31,968 nt of DNA from positions 19,646-51,613 of the forward strand of contig BMAT01002950.1 of NCBI GenBank assembly GCA_019649035.1. Reading direction: 5' to 3'. Positions within the stretch are counted from its first letter, which is position 1. Every line of letters begins with the position of its first letter. The notes beneath the pieces were generated by a model, which searched no databases, had not been told where the DNA came from, and worked only from the letters and a program-made list of their open reading frames with translations. A program made the translations under genes and the position numbers. The stretch is from Elysia marginata. Taxonomy: Eukaryota > Mollusca > Gastropoda > Plakobranchidae. Below, in pieces: positions 14,900-24,664 of the stretch.

Positions 14900-17630
14900 G
14901 AAAAGCCAATGAATAAAATTTGCGCCTTTTGTTGTCTGTTCGTTTGTTTATCACAATATTATATTTCAAGTTCCGTCATCATGGTAATAATAAATTATAT
15001 ATTTATCTTGTTCTGCATTCTATTTCTAATCCTTTTTCAACCTTTTTGTTTTTTGTTTTCACAGTTTGATTAATCTTTTGTTTTCTTCCGTTCCTGTTTT
15101 TGTCTGTTTCTCTTGTAACTCCAAATTGTTTCAAAACCGTTCTAAACCATCTGTCATGTTTTATTTTAGAACGCGAGTTTTCTGATACAGTAAGATTATT
15201 TAAGAATAAAAGAACCGCATGGGTCTTTATCTTTGATCCCTGCAATGCCCAGTTCAATGACAGATCTTGTTTTTTTATAGTTATAATTTGCTAACGAGAA
15301 ATCTCACTTAGTCTTCAAACAAGGTATATTCAATTTGAATAGCATTTCATAAAAAACATTTTCAATACCTTAATTAAATATATTGAAGAGAACATACATA
15401 ATTTCGTACCTTAATTTTTTTTCAATCATTACTGATTTGCAGTACCGGTATCTGCTTCCTGTATTTATTCTTATTTTTAAATCATGACTAATATGAGGCA
15501 TTTCTTAAAATATTATTATTGTTCTTTATGTTTTTTTGTCGATAGTTAAGTTAAGGTGTGTTTCTGTATTCAATGTTTGAATCTGGTGAGATTTAGATCT
15601 AATCGGTAAAGTTAGCAATTCACCTAGACAGGCCAGACCTAGTTTCGTCTTGAAACTTCTTGTAGCGTAGTGGCGATATGGACATGGGATAAACTGTGTT
15701 TCTTTGTGCGCCAGCGTGGTGGGTGCCGAAGCTACTTAGAAATGTGTGATCAAAGAATACCTAAGGCAAACATTTTATTTAAATGTACTTCAACTCACTG
15801 CTCATCTCATACCTCAGATCTTCTAATCATTCATACCATAAAAAGACAAATTGCATCAAAGCTGTGACCATTTTGCCAGTAGGGGCCGATAACAATGATC
15901 TGGTCAAAAGAACATGAAGTCAGCTCGTATGAAAAGTGAATACTTTTCCTGTAATACTTTTCCTGTCTTTGTTAAGCAAAAGTTTGTGTAGAAAGGTTTT
16001 GTGTTAAATGGACTGACTGCATTGTTATCGCGACAAGATAAATTTATGTAGAGGATAACGAAAAGGGACAAGTTGGGATTACTACCATTTCAAAAATGCT
16101 CATAATTATACAATATAATACAGTATGTTAGTCTAAAAACGGTGTGTGTGTCAGACAATTTGTAGTAACTTTTGGAGATGCACTTTTGAGACTCGACCAC
16201 CCACTACATGTATGATAATGAACTTTGTTTGAGTCTTGTTTATGCCATCGCATTTAGCGTTTGCTAACACTTAGTAAATTTGGCATTCTATACATTCACT
16301 AGTATGTATTACATATTTTTCTATGGATTATGTGAGTCTGTAGAAAGGTATAGCGGTATAATTATTTTATAGGTGTAAAGTGTCTGTAATACAGTCATAA
16401 TTTCTTGACGTAATAAAACTACTAAAACCATAATGTGGGTAAAAACCAATCTTCTAATTGATTTGTGTATCTCACGTCTTGTTGGCACAAAGAATAAAAA
16501 GGCCTTCTTATTACCAAAATGAGAACTGTTTGGATGTTTTACCTCCTAAAAAAATAACTTGAAAACGAAGACTTCCGCGTCATATTATTATTTTGAAGTA
16601 TGGCTTTGGCGCATTTGATATTCAGCGCTATTTTAGATCTCGGACATTGTTTTGAAAAATTGTTTTTCTGTTTATGAATAAATCAATCATGCAACTGCTT
16701 TGTCAAAACGAACAAAGGGAAACTGGGAAGCAACCGATAAAGATAGCTAAAAATTGATATCCCCCTACCTACCTCACTTTCTGTCTCTGTCTCTCTCTCC
16801 TTTTCTCTTTCTCTCTCTCTCTCTCTCTCCGTCACTGGTTTATCAAAATTAAAAAAAAAAGAAAGAGAAAACTATGAAACTGTATCGAAGAAAGACTGAT
16901 TAAAGTTATTTCCCTGCGGGATGTCTTGGTAATCTTGCCACTAGGAAACCAGATAGCACTTGTTTTCTTGTCCAATCAATTTTTCATGCCATGATTAGAC
17001 AGCTCGGTGTAACAGCGGTAAGGGGAAGTCACTTCTCTCCTGTGGCTAATTTTGCCTTTGAAAGGCAAATAATTATCAATATTTAAGAAGTACTGAATAA
17101 AAAGTGTACAAGCCACGCCTTGTCGGCCTAGTTTTTTTTTTTCTGTGAGGACAATAGAGTATACAACATTCTTGCTTCACTCCAGCGGAATGTACTCTTC
17201 AGTCTGCAGCTGACTGCAGTGATCCACAGTATTGAGGTAGATTTCATTGTGTTCGCTGAACCTTGGTACTTTTTTGAGGTTTTCTTTTGATCTTTGTCTT
17301 TGTTTTGTGCTCTTTGGCAGATAATTTTACTTTGAAACTACCACACGGACTTGCAGGTGTTTAAGACTCTTTGATTGGTACTTGGTTTTTGCTTGGCCCC
17401 TGCCATATCGGCATCTGCTGCCTGACAACTTTCAACCTGAACAATTAACTATTTAGGCCTACACATAAAAAAGCAACATCCGAACCAAGTCACATTCGAG
17501 GGCTACATCTTTCCAATGAGACTGCCATCAATGCTGTTTATTTTTCGCAAAATTTCACGTTCAGACAACAGCAACCTTGAATGGACTTTAGGGATCTAGA
17601 CACATTTAGAACAGTAAAACAAACAAACAC
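14900..17630. other. No recognised gene
   Basis: AT-rich. Open frames at 15003-15257 (-), 15100-15294 (+) and 15670-15867 (+) show no domain motif. A (CT)n tract is at 16779-16830 and a CTGCAG...CTGCAG small palindrome is near 17201-17220. Confidence 0.5.
16779..16830. repeat. (CT)n microsatellite
   Basis: Interrupted CT dinucleotide run, purest at 16809-16829. Confidence 0.9.
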
Positions 17631-17893
17631 TGTTTAAGTAAAGTAAAGAGCGTTTTTATACAGCCCCTAATCCACTAATGCTCTAAGTGCTCTACATGGG
17701 TTTCCAGACAGGCCAATACCAACCAAATTACCCTCTGAACTCACAGAGGAGCAGCTCATAAAGCACATCACTCTAGCACACTGACAAGATCTTTCACTGC
17801 CTATAGCCGGGTACTCCTTTAATGCATGAGTGCGGCGAAGAAATGTGTGTAAATAGCCTTTCTCGAGGACTGTACGTCGACCTGCCGAAAGCA

Positions 17894-17904
17894 GGACTTG
17901 AACT
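17894..17904 (-). promoter_or_regulatory. RNA polymerase III B box of the SINE
   Basis: Minus strand AGTTCAAGTCC, one mismatch from the GGTTCRANNCC consensus. Confidence 0.7.
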
Positions 17905-17936
17905 CCAGACCTCTCGGTCCGAAAGCCGAGGGTCTA

Positions 17937-17947
17937 CCATTAGACCA
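17937..17947 (-). promoter_or_regulatory. RNA polymerase III A box of the SINE
   Basis: Minus strand TGGTCTAATGG, fitting TRGYNNARNNG. Confidence 0.7.
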
Positions 17948-17959
17948 CGAAGCCCATCC

Positions 17960-20811
17960 ATGTGTCAAAATGTAAGACAGCAAGTATTTGACTACTTCTA
18001 CACATTCTACGGAGTCTTTACACTCTCTCTATCACAATCTTTCAATTTTTCTACGTTTTAGTTCTACTTTTCTTTATTCTCTCCCTTATGCCTTTCTTTG
18101 GGAGCCTAAATTATTTTCTTTGTTTCTGTTGGCACTTTTGTTGTTGTTGTTGTTTTGTTTTTTTTTATTTCAGAACTAAACTCTGTATTCGAAAGTTCAA
18201 TGAACGTAAGGCTCCCTCAAATCACTGAATAGTTTCTACGGGAGTGTTGTCTTACTTCACAAATCACATGGGACATTTTTTTGTTTTAATTCTTTTTACC
18301 TCTGTCTGCTCCCAAGAAGAAAAGCTTAAAGGCCATGATTTTATTTTTGTCATAGAAAACTTGAACACGCAGGCATAAAAAAGTTGATCGAAGCAAAATT
18401 TTGAAGGAAAATAAAACAAGATAAATTAGCAAAGGTGAAAAAGTAACAATTGAGATGGGGTTTTTTTTCATCATCCTGGCGATGCCAGCCATGGGGTCCG
18501 GGGTTTCATGGGGAGCTAAGAAGAAGGAAAAGAGCTTTCGCTGGTTTTACCCCGACTAACTTGCACTCCATCACATCTTGTTTTAGGACAGTGAATGATG
18601 GAGCCGACCCTAGTCGCCACCTCCAGGGATGTAATCAACAGAAATCAACGTTTGTTTAATATATAATAAAGCGCCGCTCCAGGTTCTGCTGGCGTAAAAT
18701 CGAATTGATCTGTCTTTGTTGCGGCCAGATAGTAGTGAGAACGCGAGAACGTGTTCACAGAAGTATTGCCTGCTCGCGGAAATGATAATTAATGAGATTA
18801 AAGTTTAGAAGTACGATTCGATTTGTCGACGAGTTGAATCATATCACTTTTGCCACTCAAAAATTGTTTTTTTAAAGGGTCCTTGTTCGTGGAAGAGGAA
18901 AAAAAGAAAGCAGAGATGAATGCTTTAAAATCACTCATACTATTGTCAAATGCAGTTCGATACCTTATGTTTAAGTCGAAAAACAGACCTTGAAAACTTT
19001 CATTGCGATTTGAAAATTGAACGAGCGGCGCAGTTGCGCTAAACATAATATATATATAATTATATTATAATTCTCTAGATGTGTAACTTGACTACACATC
19101 CGTGTTTAAAACAAAAAAGATTTGTTTCTTGTCTTTTTTTTAAATAAATGATAAAAAGACACAGCAAGAACATAGCTTAGAAAATATTAAAAAAAAACAG
19201 ATTAACACCAACCTTTATTATAACTTTCGATGCGACTTATTAAACTAAATCTCACTGCATATTTTATATGGCAAGATGTCTTGGAGTTTGATGCAAAATG
19301 TGGGTTTTATGAAGCTCCCAAAGGCTATCTTGCGAGTTCATCACACCAGTCAACGCGAGAGGTGCGAGCTTTAGTAATTATTTGTCTGAATTTAAACAAA
19401 ATACATAAGAAAGAGCATCCTTTTTATAAATTGGATGTCAAGCTTCGTTCATTTGACTGCCAAGAAGAACGAAATCGAGAAACGGTTGTTCTTGTTGTTA
19501 TATTCGATTGCTTTTGATACCCGAATTGAAAATATCATTCCAGGAAGTGAATATATCACCTGCTTTTTTAGCGGTATCAACAGTATCTCCCTCTCGTCTA
19601 GTTAAGTCATTTGCCAGCTAAAACAAGCTATTTATGCTTCCCAACCAGTCAAAATCAGTCGGATATCGGAAATCCTAGTTTGAGAAAACGTTTTTTTTTT
19701 CTTACCACAAATTACTGGCAATTTCATGAAATTTCTTATATTTGAAAACTCATAAAAAATACATTGCTCAAAAGATCAACGCCCTGCAAGTTAAAAACTG
19801 CGACATCCGACTCATTCTCAAATTATTTGTCTGTTCTTTCTATTTTTTCTTCAGAAAAAGGGGATAACTTTGTTTGGTGAGACTACCTGGTTCTTCTATG
19901 TGTTTATTCGTAGTGGGTTTGACATAATGTTATGTTCGACCTGTAGGTTCTTCTTGAAACCAGAGAATAAATGTCATTAAGTTAGTGCAGTTAGTATTGA
20001 ATTACATTATAGATCTTATCAGATGTCAATAGTAAAAAATAAACTTGCAAGCTAAAACAAAGACACAAGAAGGGAAGAAATAAATAACAGGCAGACAGAG
20101 AATGAAAAACAGTGTCGATGGAATACACGAAATAAATTAGTTTTTCATATGCGGAAAATTCGAAATTAATATAAAAAAAAGTTTTAAAAAATTATAAAAA
20201 TTGAAAGGAGAAAGAAAAAAAAGGGGGAGGGGGAGAGCAAAGACAGACGGATAAATATCAAGAGATATACATTGAGAGGGGCATGGAGGCAGACTTAAAT
20301 CAGAATAAGGTTGGAAGTTTGAGAAGTGTACTGTGGTATAAATCAGTATGGATGGAAATTTTCTCAAACTTTTTAGGAACTATAATTTTATTGTTGAAAG
20401 AAAAAGCAGATCAATATAAAATTATTCACTGGTATTGATCAAAGCCGTTATGCGAAACAAAAAACAAACGCTAATACTTTTTGATAAGTGCACTTTTTAT
20501 TTCCTGAGTTATTTTTAATCTTTTTTGCTGGCAACTGGCAACCAGGCTAGTAGTTAAAAAATGTATAATTAATATGTCCAGCAACCAGTTTGGATGAGTC
20601 AGATCCCAAATTGCAAGGCGTTGACAGATTGAACACGCTCTTTTTTTGAGTATCCGAACGTTGAATTTTGAAATAAATTATCAAAATTTTGCATAAAAGT
20701 ATAAAGTTACCAATGGAGAAAAAGGTATGTGACCTGTTATAAAATCAACCAAGCTTTATGTTAGGCTTTCAAATATAAAATACAAGCGACCGATCGGTCA
20801 GTGTGGATTAA
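17960..20811. other. No recognised gene
   Basis: AT-rich apart from a GC-richer patch at about 18470-18780. The patch holds a plus frame (18450-18659) with the piece NDGADPSRHLQGCNQQ that looks protein-like but is unassigned. Frames at 18798-19046 (-) and 19230-19517 (+) lack motifs. An AT palindrome-rich stretch is at 19046-19071. A G-rich purine run is at 20221-20236. Confidence 0.5.
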
Positions 20812-20865
20812 NNNNNNNNNNNNNNNNNNNNNNNNNNNNNNNNNNNNNNNNNNNNNNNNNNNNNN
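20812..20865. other. Assembly gap (54 N)
   Basis: Run of N, so the true content and length are unknown. The flanks are unrelated at sight. Confidence 1.
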
Positions 20866-21500
20866 CGCCCAATTTTTCCTTGCGCTACTTCTCTGTCACT
20901 GAAGCGAGAAAAAAAGCATTTTAAATTTTTGTAAATGTTTGATTACTTCAAGCTAAAAAAAGAAATCTGTATTTATTTTAGGCTGAAGAAACAAAATATT
21001 CTGTCACGTCTGTTTCGATTTGTTTATTATTTTTAGCTTTTTTTGCTCCAAATAGAAATGAGCTCCAATTCTTCCATGTAAAAGTTGTAAGAACTTGTTT
21101 GATTTATGAATATTATGAAACTTTGATTATTAGACACAGAACTGTAAAAAAAAACCAGAAAAGCAGTTTTAAAACTCATTTTAAGTCAGTTTTTATGTGC
21201 CTCTCATCACGTTAATAAAGAAGCTCAATTTACACAACGGTATCCAATGAGAAATCAACGGGAATCTTGCATCTGTCTTACACGCTATATTTAGTCTTAA
21301 TCATCCGTAAATAAACCATTGTGCAATATCTGTAAAAATTGTTTCAGATGTCAATGGACATGTATAGACAGTTTTAGCTTTTGCCTTCTTGCCCTTCTAT
21401 TTTGATTAAAGACGGGGCGTAGTATTTTATTACAATAATGAAAAATTTATTTCCAGTTTAGCCATCATAACACCGATACTGCATCCACCATTACCACTAC
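20866..21500. other. No recognised gene
   Basis: AT-rich sequence between the gap and the microsatellite cluster, with no frame or motif recognised. Confidence 0.5.
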
Positions 21501-21506
21501 CATATG

Positions 21507-21561
<55 letters not shown>

Positions 21562-21751
21562 ATCATCATCAATCATCATCATCATCATCATCATCCTCAC
21601 CACCATAAACATCATCCTCACCACCATAAACATCATCATTATTATTGTTGTTGTGTTATTGTTATCATTATTATTTTTATTATTATTTTTATTGTTATTA
21701 TCATTATTATTATTATCATCATTATTATTATTAATATTATTATTAGCAGTA
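21507..21751. repeat. (ATC)n then (ATT)n compound microsatellite with 21-bp tandem unit
   Basis: (ATC)n runs at 21507-21594 with two A insertions. Two exact copies of a 21-bp unit follow, ATCATCCTCACCACCATAAAC (first from about 21590). Then imperfect ATT/GTT/ATC repeats run to about 21751. Confidence 0.9.
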
Positions 21752-22112
21752 AACTGCTGGCAAATTTCGCGGTTTTAAGCAAAGATAAAGGAATTCTTTT
21801 AAGTAAAGAATCCAAAAATGAGCTAACCTGTAATTAAAAAGTTCCATTCTTTCCTTTTTGTCGCATTATAATTATATTGTATTATCCACAACGGGTTTTT
21901 CTTCCTCTTTCCGCAGGCGTTTTTGAGTTTCCTCTCAACGAAAAGAAAAATAATTTCTCCGTGTTTTAGCATCAAAATGACCACATTTTGATGCATGTCC
22001 CTAGAAAGTAGAATGGTACATTTCCCTACCTGTCAGCACAAAATTGGGACATTTCAGCCATTCTCCTAACCCGCAGCTGTTGGCAAAATATTTCTCTAAT
22101 TTTTAGTGCAGG
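21752..22112. other. No recognised gene
   Basis: Unique-looking AT-rich sequence between two microsatellites. It includes a CGTGTTTTAGCATC to TTGATGCATGTCC stretch without clear function. Confidence 0.5.

Positions 22113-22154
<42 letters not shown>
22113..22154. repeat. (ATT)14 microsatellite
   Basis: Uninterrupted ATT triplets across 42 bases. Confidence 0.95.
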
Positions 22155-22194
22155 TATAATTGTTATTAGTCTTAGCAACATCATCATTACGTGT

Positions 22195-22221
22195 TATTAT
22201 TATTATTATTATTATTATTAT
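22195..22221. repeat. (ATT)9 microsatellite
   Basis: Second pure ATT run, 40 bases beyond the first. It continues into imperfect TAAATATAATTATTATTG. Confidence 0.9.
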
Positions 22222-22259
22222 AAATATAATTATTATTGTTGTTATCATAATTATCACTT

Positions 22260-22815
22260 TTGTTACTTTTTAAGTATCGGCGTCACTATTATCACCATCC
22301 ACAACATAATGGTTATTTCAATTCACGTTAGATTCCCTTTAAATTAAAGGGACAATTTAACGCAGATTTTAGGCAACTAAAATTTCTCCCATAAGTAGTA
22401 TTAGTACTGCCCAAACACAAAGCAATATGAAAAATAAAAAAAAAAACCTTTTCGGCGAAACCGCACTTTTTAAATCTTGAATCGGAAGCTAAGTGAGATT
22501 ATACACGCTCAAATTAGAACATCCCTAGAGGGAGATTCGTTCTGACCGATGGCCAGTGAGACTGGACAGTGCGTGACAAAACTAGGACAGTTTTGAACCA
22601 ACTTTAAAAGTCTAGCTGTATGGGTTTTTCGTTCTACGGAGCTGAAAAGTGCGAGTTTGGTGCAAGCCCCATGTATCGCCGAGTAACCAGTGACCCATGA
22701 CCTATTATATTTATAACATGAGGAAGAAACGATTTTGGTAATTATTTCTGAATCGAAAAAAAGTATGTCGTATTTCACACATTTTCGAGGTTGTGAAGGG
22801 CAGAACAATTTGAGA
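22260..22815. other. No recognised gene
   Basis: Includes a 99-codon minus frame (22808-22509) with no motif recognised, and otherwise AT-rich sequence. Confidence 0.5.
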
Positions 22816-22818
22816 GCT

Positions 22819-22999
22819 GCTTCTTCTTCTTCTTCTTCTTCTTCTTCTTCTTCTTCTTCTTCTTCGTTTTTTTACTTTTATTCTTTTTTTTTCCCCCTTT
22901 TCCCCCTTCTGTTTCTTCTTGTTTTTTCTCCTCTTCCTCCACTCTCCTCCTCCTTTTGCCTCTCTTCTTTATTTTTTTTTCCTGCTCCTCCTTTCTCTG
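22819..22999. repeat. (CTT)n microsatellite and long pyrimidine tract
   Basis: About 15 CTT units (22819-22865) run into roughly 130 bases that are almost all C and T on the plus strand. The long Ser/Phe-rich plus frame and Lys/Glu-rich minus frame here are translations of low-complexity DNA, not genes. Such mirror-like polypyrimidine tracts can adopt triplex structure. Confidence 0.85.
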
Positions 23000-24030
23000 T
23001 TCCATTATCTGTCCTTTACTTTGTCACTGTTAATCATTATAATCAACACCTTCATAGAAGAGCTAATAATAGATTTTGAAATCACGGACCTTTCTTTAGT
23101 TTTCTTGACGTTGAAGGCGTATTTTGATTTAAATTTTCAAACGCAGCCTTCTCAGATTTCTAATATTGATTCGAAACCAAACACAATCGCAGACTAAAAT
23201 AATTTTGTAATTTTATTCTCCGCGAAAGGAATAAAGCAGCACTTTATGCAGGAAAGAAAGTTTGAGAAAAATCCATGACTTGTTGTGCTCTGCAAAGATC
23301 TCTTTAATCAAAAATATTAACGGAAAATATTAACCGGAAATTAGACTGTAACCAAAATAATCTGATACACGCAATCATCCAGTTCAAAAACAAAGAGACA
23401 AAGATCGCTTAAGGGAATTAATGCAATCCGCCCATTCTATGACAGGTTTCTTTTTTACAAAGCCCAATCAAATACAGCAACAAAAACATACACACACCCG
23501 CCACACACATACACAAATACGTGACGCAAAGAATAAATGAAAAGGGAAAAAAACTTCTGAAAAAAAATCCCTTAATGAATACTTTTGTCTGAGAGGAATC
23601 ATCGTGTCTTGAGGGTATAGGCTTCAGTCAACTCCGGGAAGCAATTTAATAAGATCTCCTGACAAAAGATTAGCGTGGAACACAGTCTCGGTGTAATGTA
23701 ATCGTGATGAAGATTTTTAAGTGAGGCTGATGACAATGTGCTGATGATGGTCGCGAGAAGGAGAGGGAAGGGGGGAGGGTGGCAGTTTATGGTTACAGAA
23801 CCAACAAACAGGTAGGGGGCAAGAGTGGTGGTTGAAAAGCAATGAGATTGAGGCGATCAAGGAAAAAGCTTTGTAATCGAAGGATGAGGCGTAGCTTAGA
23901 GATAAACGCCGTTTGTTGATGTAGTGGGGGCGAAAAGGTTCTGTATTAGTTATTACAATTGTGAAAACTAAGGTGAAGAAAGATTGGGAAATTAAATTTA
24001 TGCATTTGGCCACATTGCAAGGAATTTTCA
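23000..24030. other. No recognised gene
   Basis: Mixed AT-rich sequence. The 104-codon minus frame at 24031-23717 overlaps a G-rich plus patch (23750-23800) and shows no motif. CACACA-like runs lie near 23490-23510. Confidence 0.5.
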
Positions 24031-24031
24031 T

Positions 24032-24034
24032 TAC

Positions 24035-24113
<79 letters not shown>
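24032..24113. repeat. (ACT)n then (CTG)n compound microsatellite
   Basis: ACT triplets from 24032 to 24095 with one interruption switch directly to six CTG/GCT units to 24113. Confidence 0.95.
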
Positions 24114-24114
<1 letters not shown>

Positions 24115-24224
24115 GTGCTCATGACGAAGATATGACAAATATGAAATTCACTCTGATGGCAATGGTAGTAGTGGTAATAATGATAACAAGATCAAAATTT
24201 ATAACAATTGTGATAACAACAACA

Positions 24225-24251
24225 TTAATAATAATAATAATAATAATAATG

Positions 24252-24303
<52 letters not shown>
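24225..24303. repeat. (AAT)n microsatellite with GAT interruptions
   Basis: About 26 AAT/GAT triplets. The Thr/Ile-repeat frame at 23961-24332 is this and the preceding microsatellite read as protein. Confidence 0.95.
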
Positions 24304-24385
24304 AAACACATCAATGGAATTCGTATCAATAATAGTAATCCAAATCACCAATAATCTTTTTCCTTTTCTTCTCTTCTTTTCTCAG

Positions 24386-24567
24386 TTATGTAGATCTCTG
24401 CATAACCTTTTCATAGGGAGCACAGCCCTGTCCAGCCACTGAGTGTTGCCACTAACCCTCCTCCCCCCTCCTCCCCCATGCCGGTGTTCCACCCAAATGC
24501 CACCCCTCCCAACTTTGTGGCCAGCTTCGGATTTTATCTTCTTCACCATGAACTAGCAGATCTATAA
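24386..24567 (+). CDS. Candidate 3'-terminal exon of an unseen gene (weak)
   Basis: A very good acceptor (TTTTCCTTTTCTTCTCTTCTTTTCTCAG, ending at 24385) precedes a GC-richer patch, and an AATAAA follows at 24659-24664. Two readings are possible. From 24386 a short frame LCRSLHNLFIGSTALSSH ends at TGA 24440-24442. Or a second acceptor (TTTTCATAG at 24416) opens a Pro-rich frame with HREHSPVQPLSVATN and NATPPNFVASFGFYLLHHEL, ending at TAA 24565-24567. I recognise neither protein, and no upstream exon was found on the plus strand. This is pattern evidence only and could be chance. Confidence 0.15.
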
Positions 24568-24658
24568 TCTAATATTCTAACAAAGTACCCAGCTTGTGTA
24601 GCAGAGGTAACATTGTAGCCCCCCTTAAAGTCTTTTCGGAGGCTCAGATGGCCTCATC

Positions 24659-24664
24659 AATAAA
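24659..24664 (+). terminator. Candidate poly(A) signal AATAAA
   Basis: Lies 92 bases after the TAA of the candidate terminal exon. Confidence 0.2.

Larger units (their letters stand above)
17633..17955 (-). mobile_element. tRNA-derived SINE
   Basis: Read on the minus strand, the element starts with a tRNA-like head. It has an A box TGGTCTAATGG (plus 17937-17947) and a B box AGTTCAAGTCC (plus 17894-17904), 32 bases apart, as in RNA polymerase III promoters. Between them is a stem CTCGG/CCGAG around an 8-base loop that contains TCG, hinting at a tRNA-Arg-like ancestor. The roughly 240-bp body is not tRNA-like. It ends in GGGCTGTATAAAAACGCTC and a CTTTACTTTACTT tail at about 17633-17650. A normal anticodon loop has 7 bases and no matching acceptor stem is seen, so it is a SINE rather than a tRNA gene. 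No target duplication recognised. The plus frame at 17822-18061 is read-through of this element. Confidence 0.75.

Noticed and set aside
17880-17955. Functional tRNA-Arg gene on the minus strand
   Set aside because: Anticodon loop of 8, no acceptor-stem pairing, and the sequence continues into a SINE body and tail.
21507-21640. CRISPR-like or satellite array from regular ATC spacing
   Set aside because: Simple triplet slippage with only two 21-bp units and no unique spacers; the genome is eukaryotic.
22735-23079. Poly-Ser / Phe-rich plus protein and Lys-rich minus protein
   Set aside because: Direct translation of the CTT microsatellite and pyrimidine tract.
23961-24332. Poly-Thr/poly-Ala/poly-Ile protein
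   Set aside because: Translation of ACT, CTG and AAT microsatellites; no non-repetitive conserved part.
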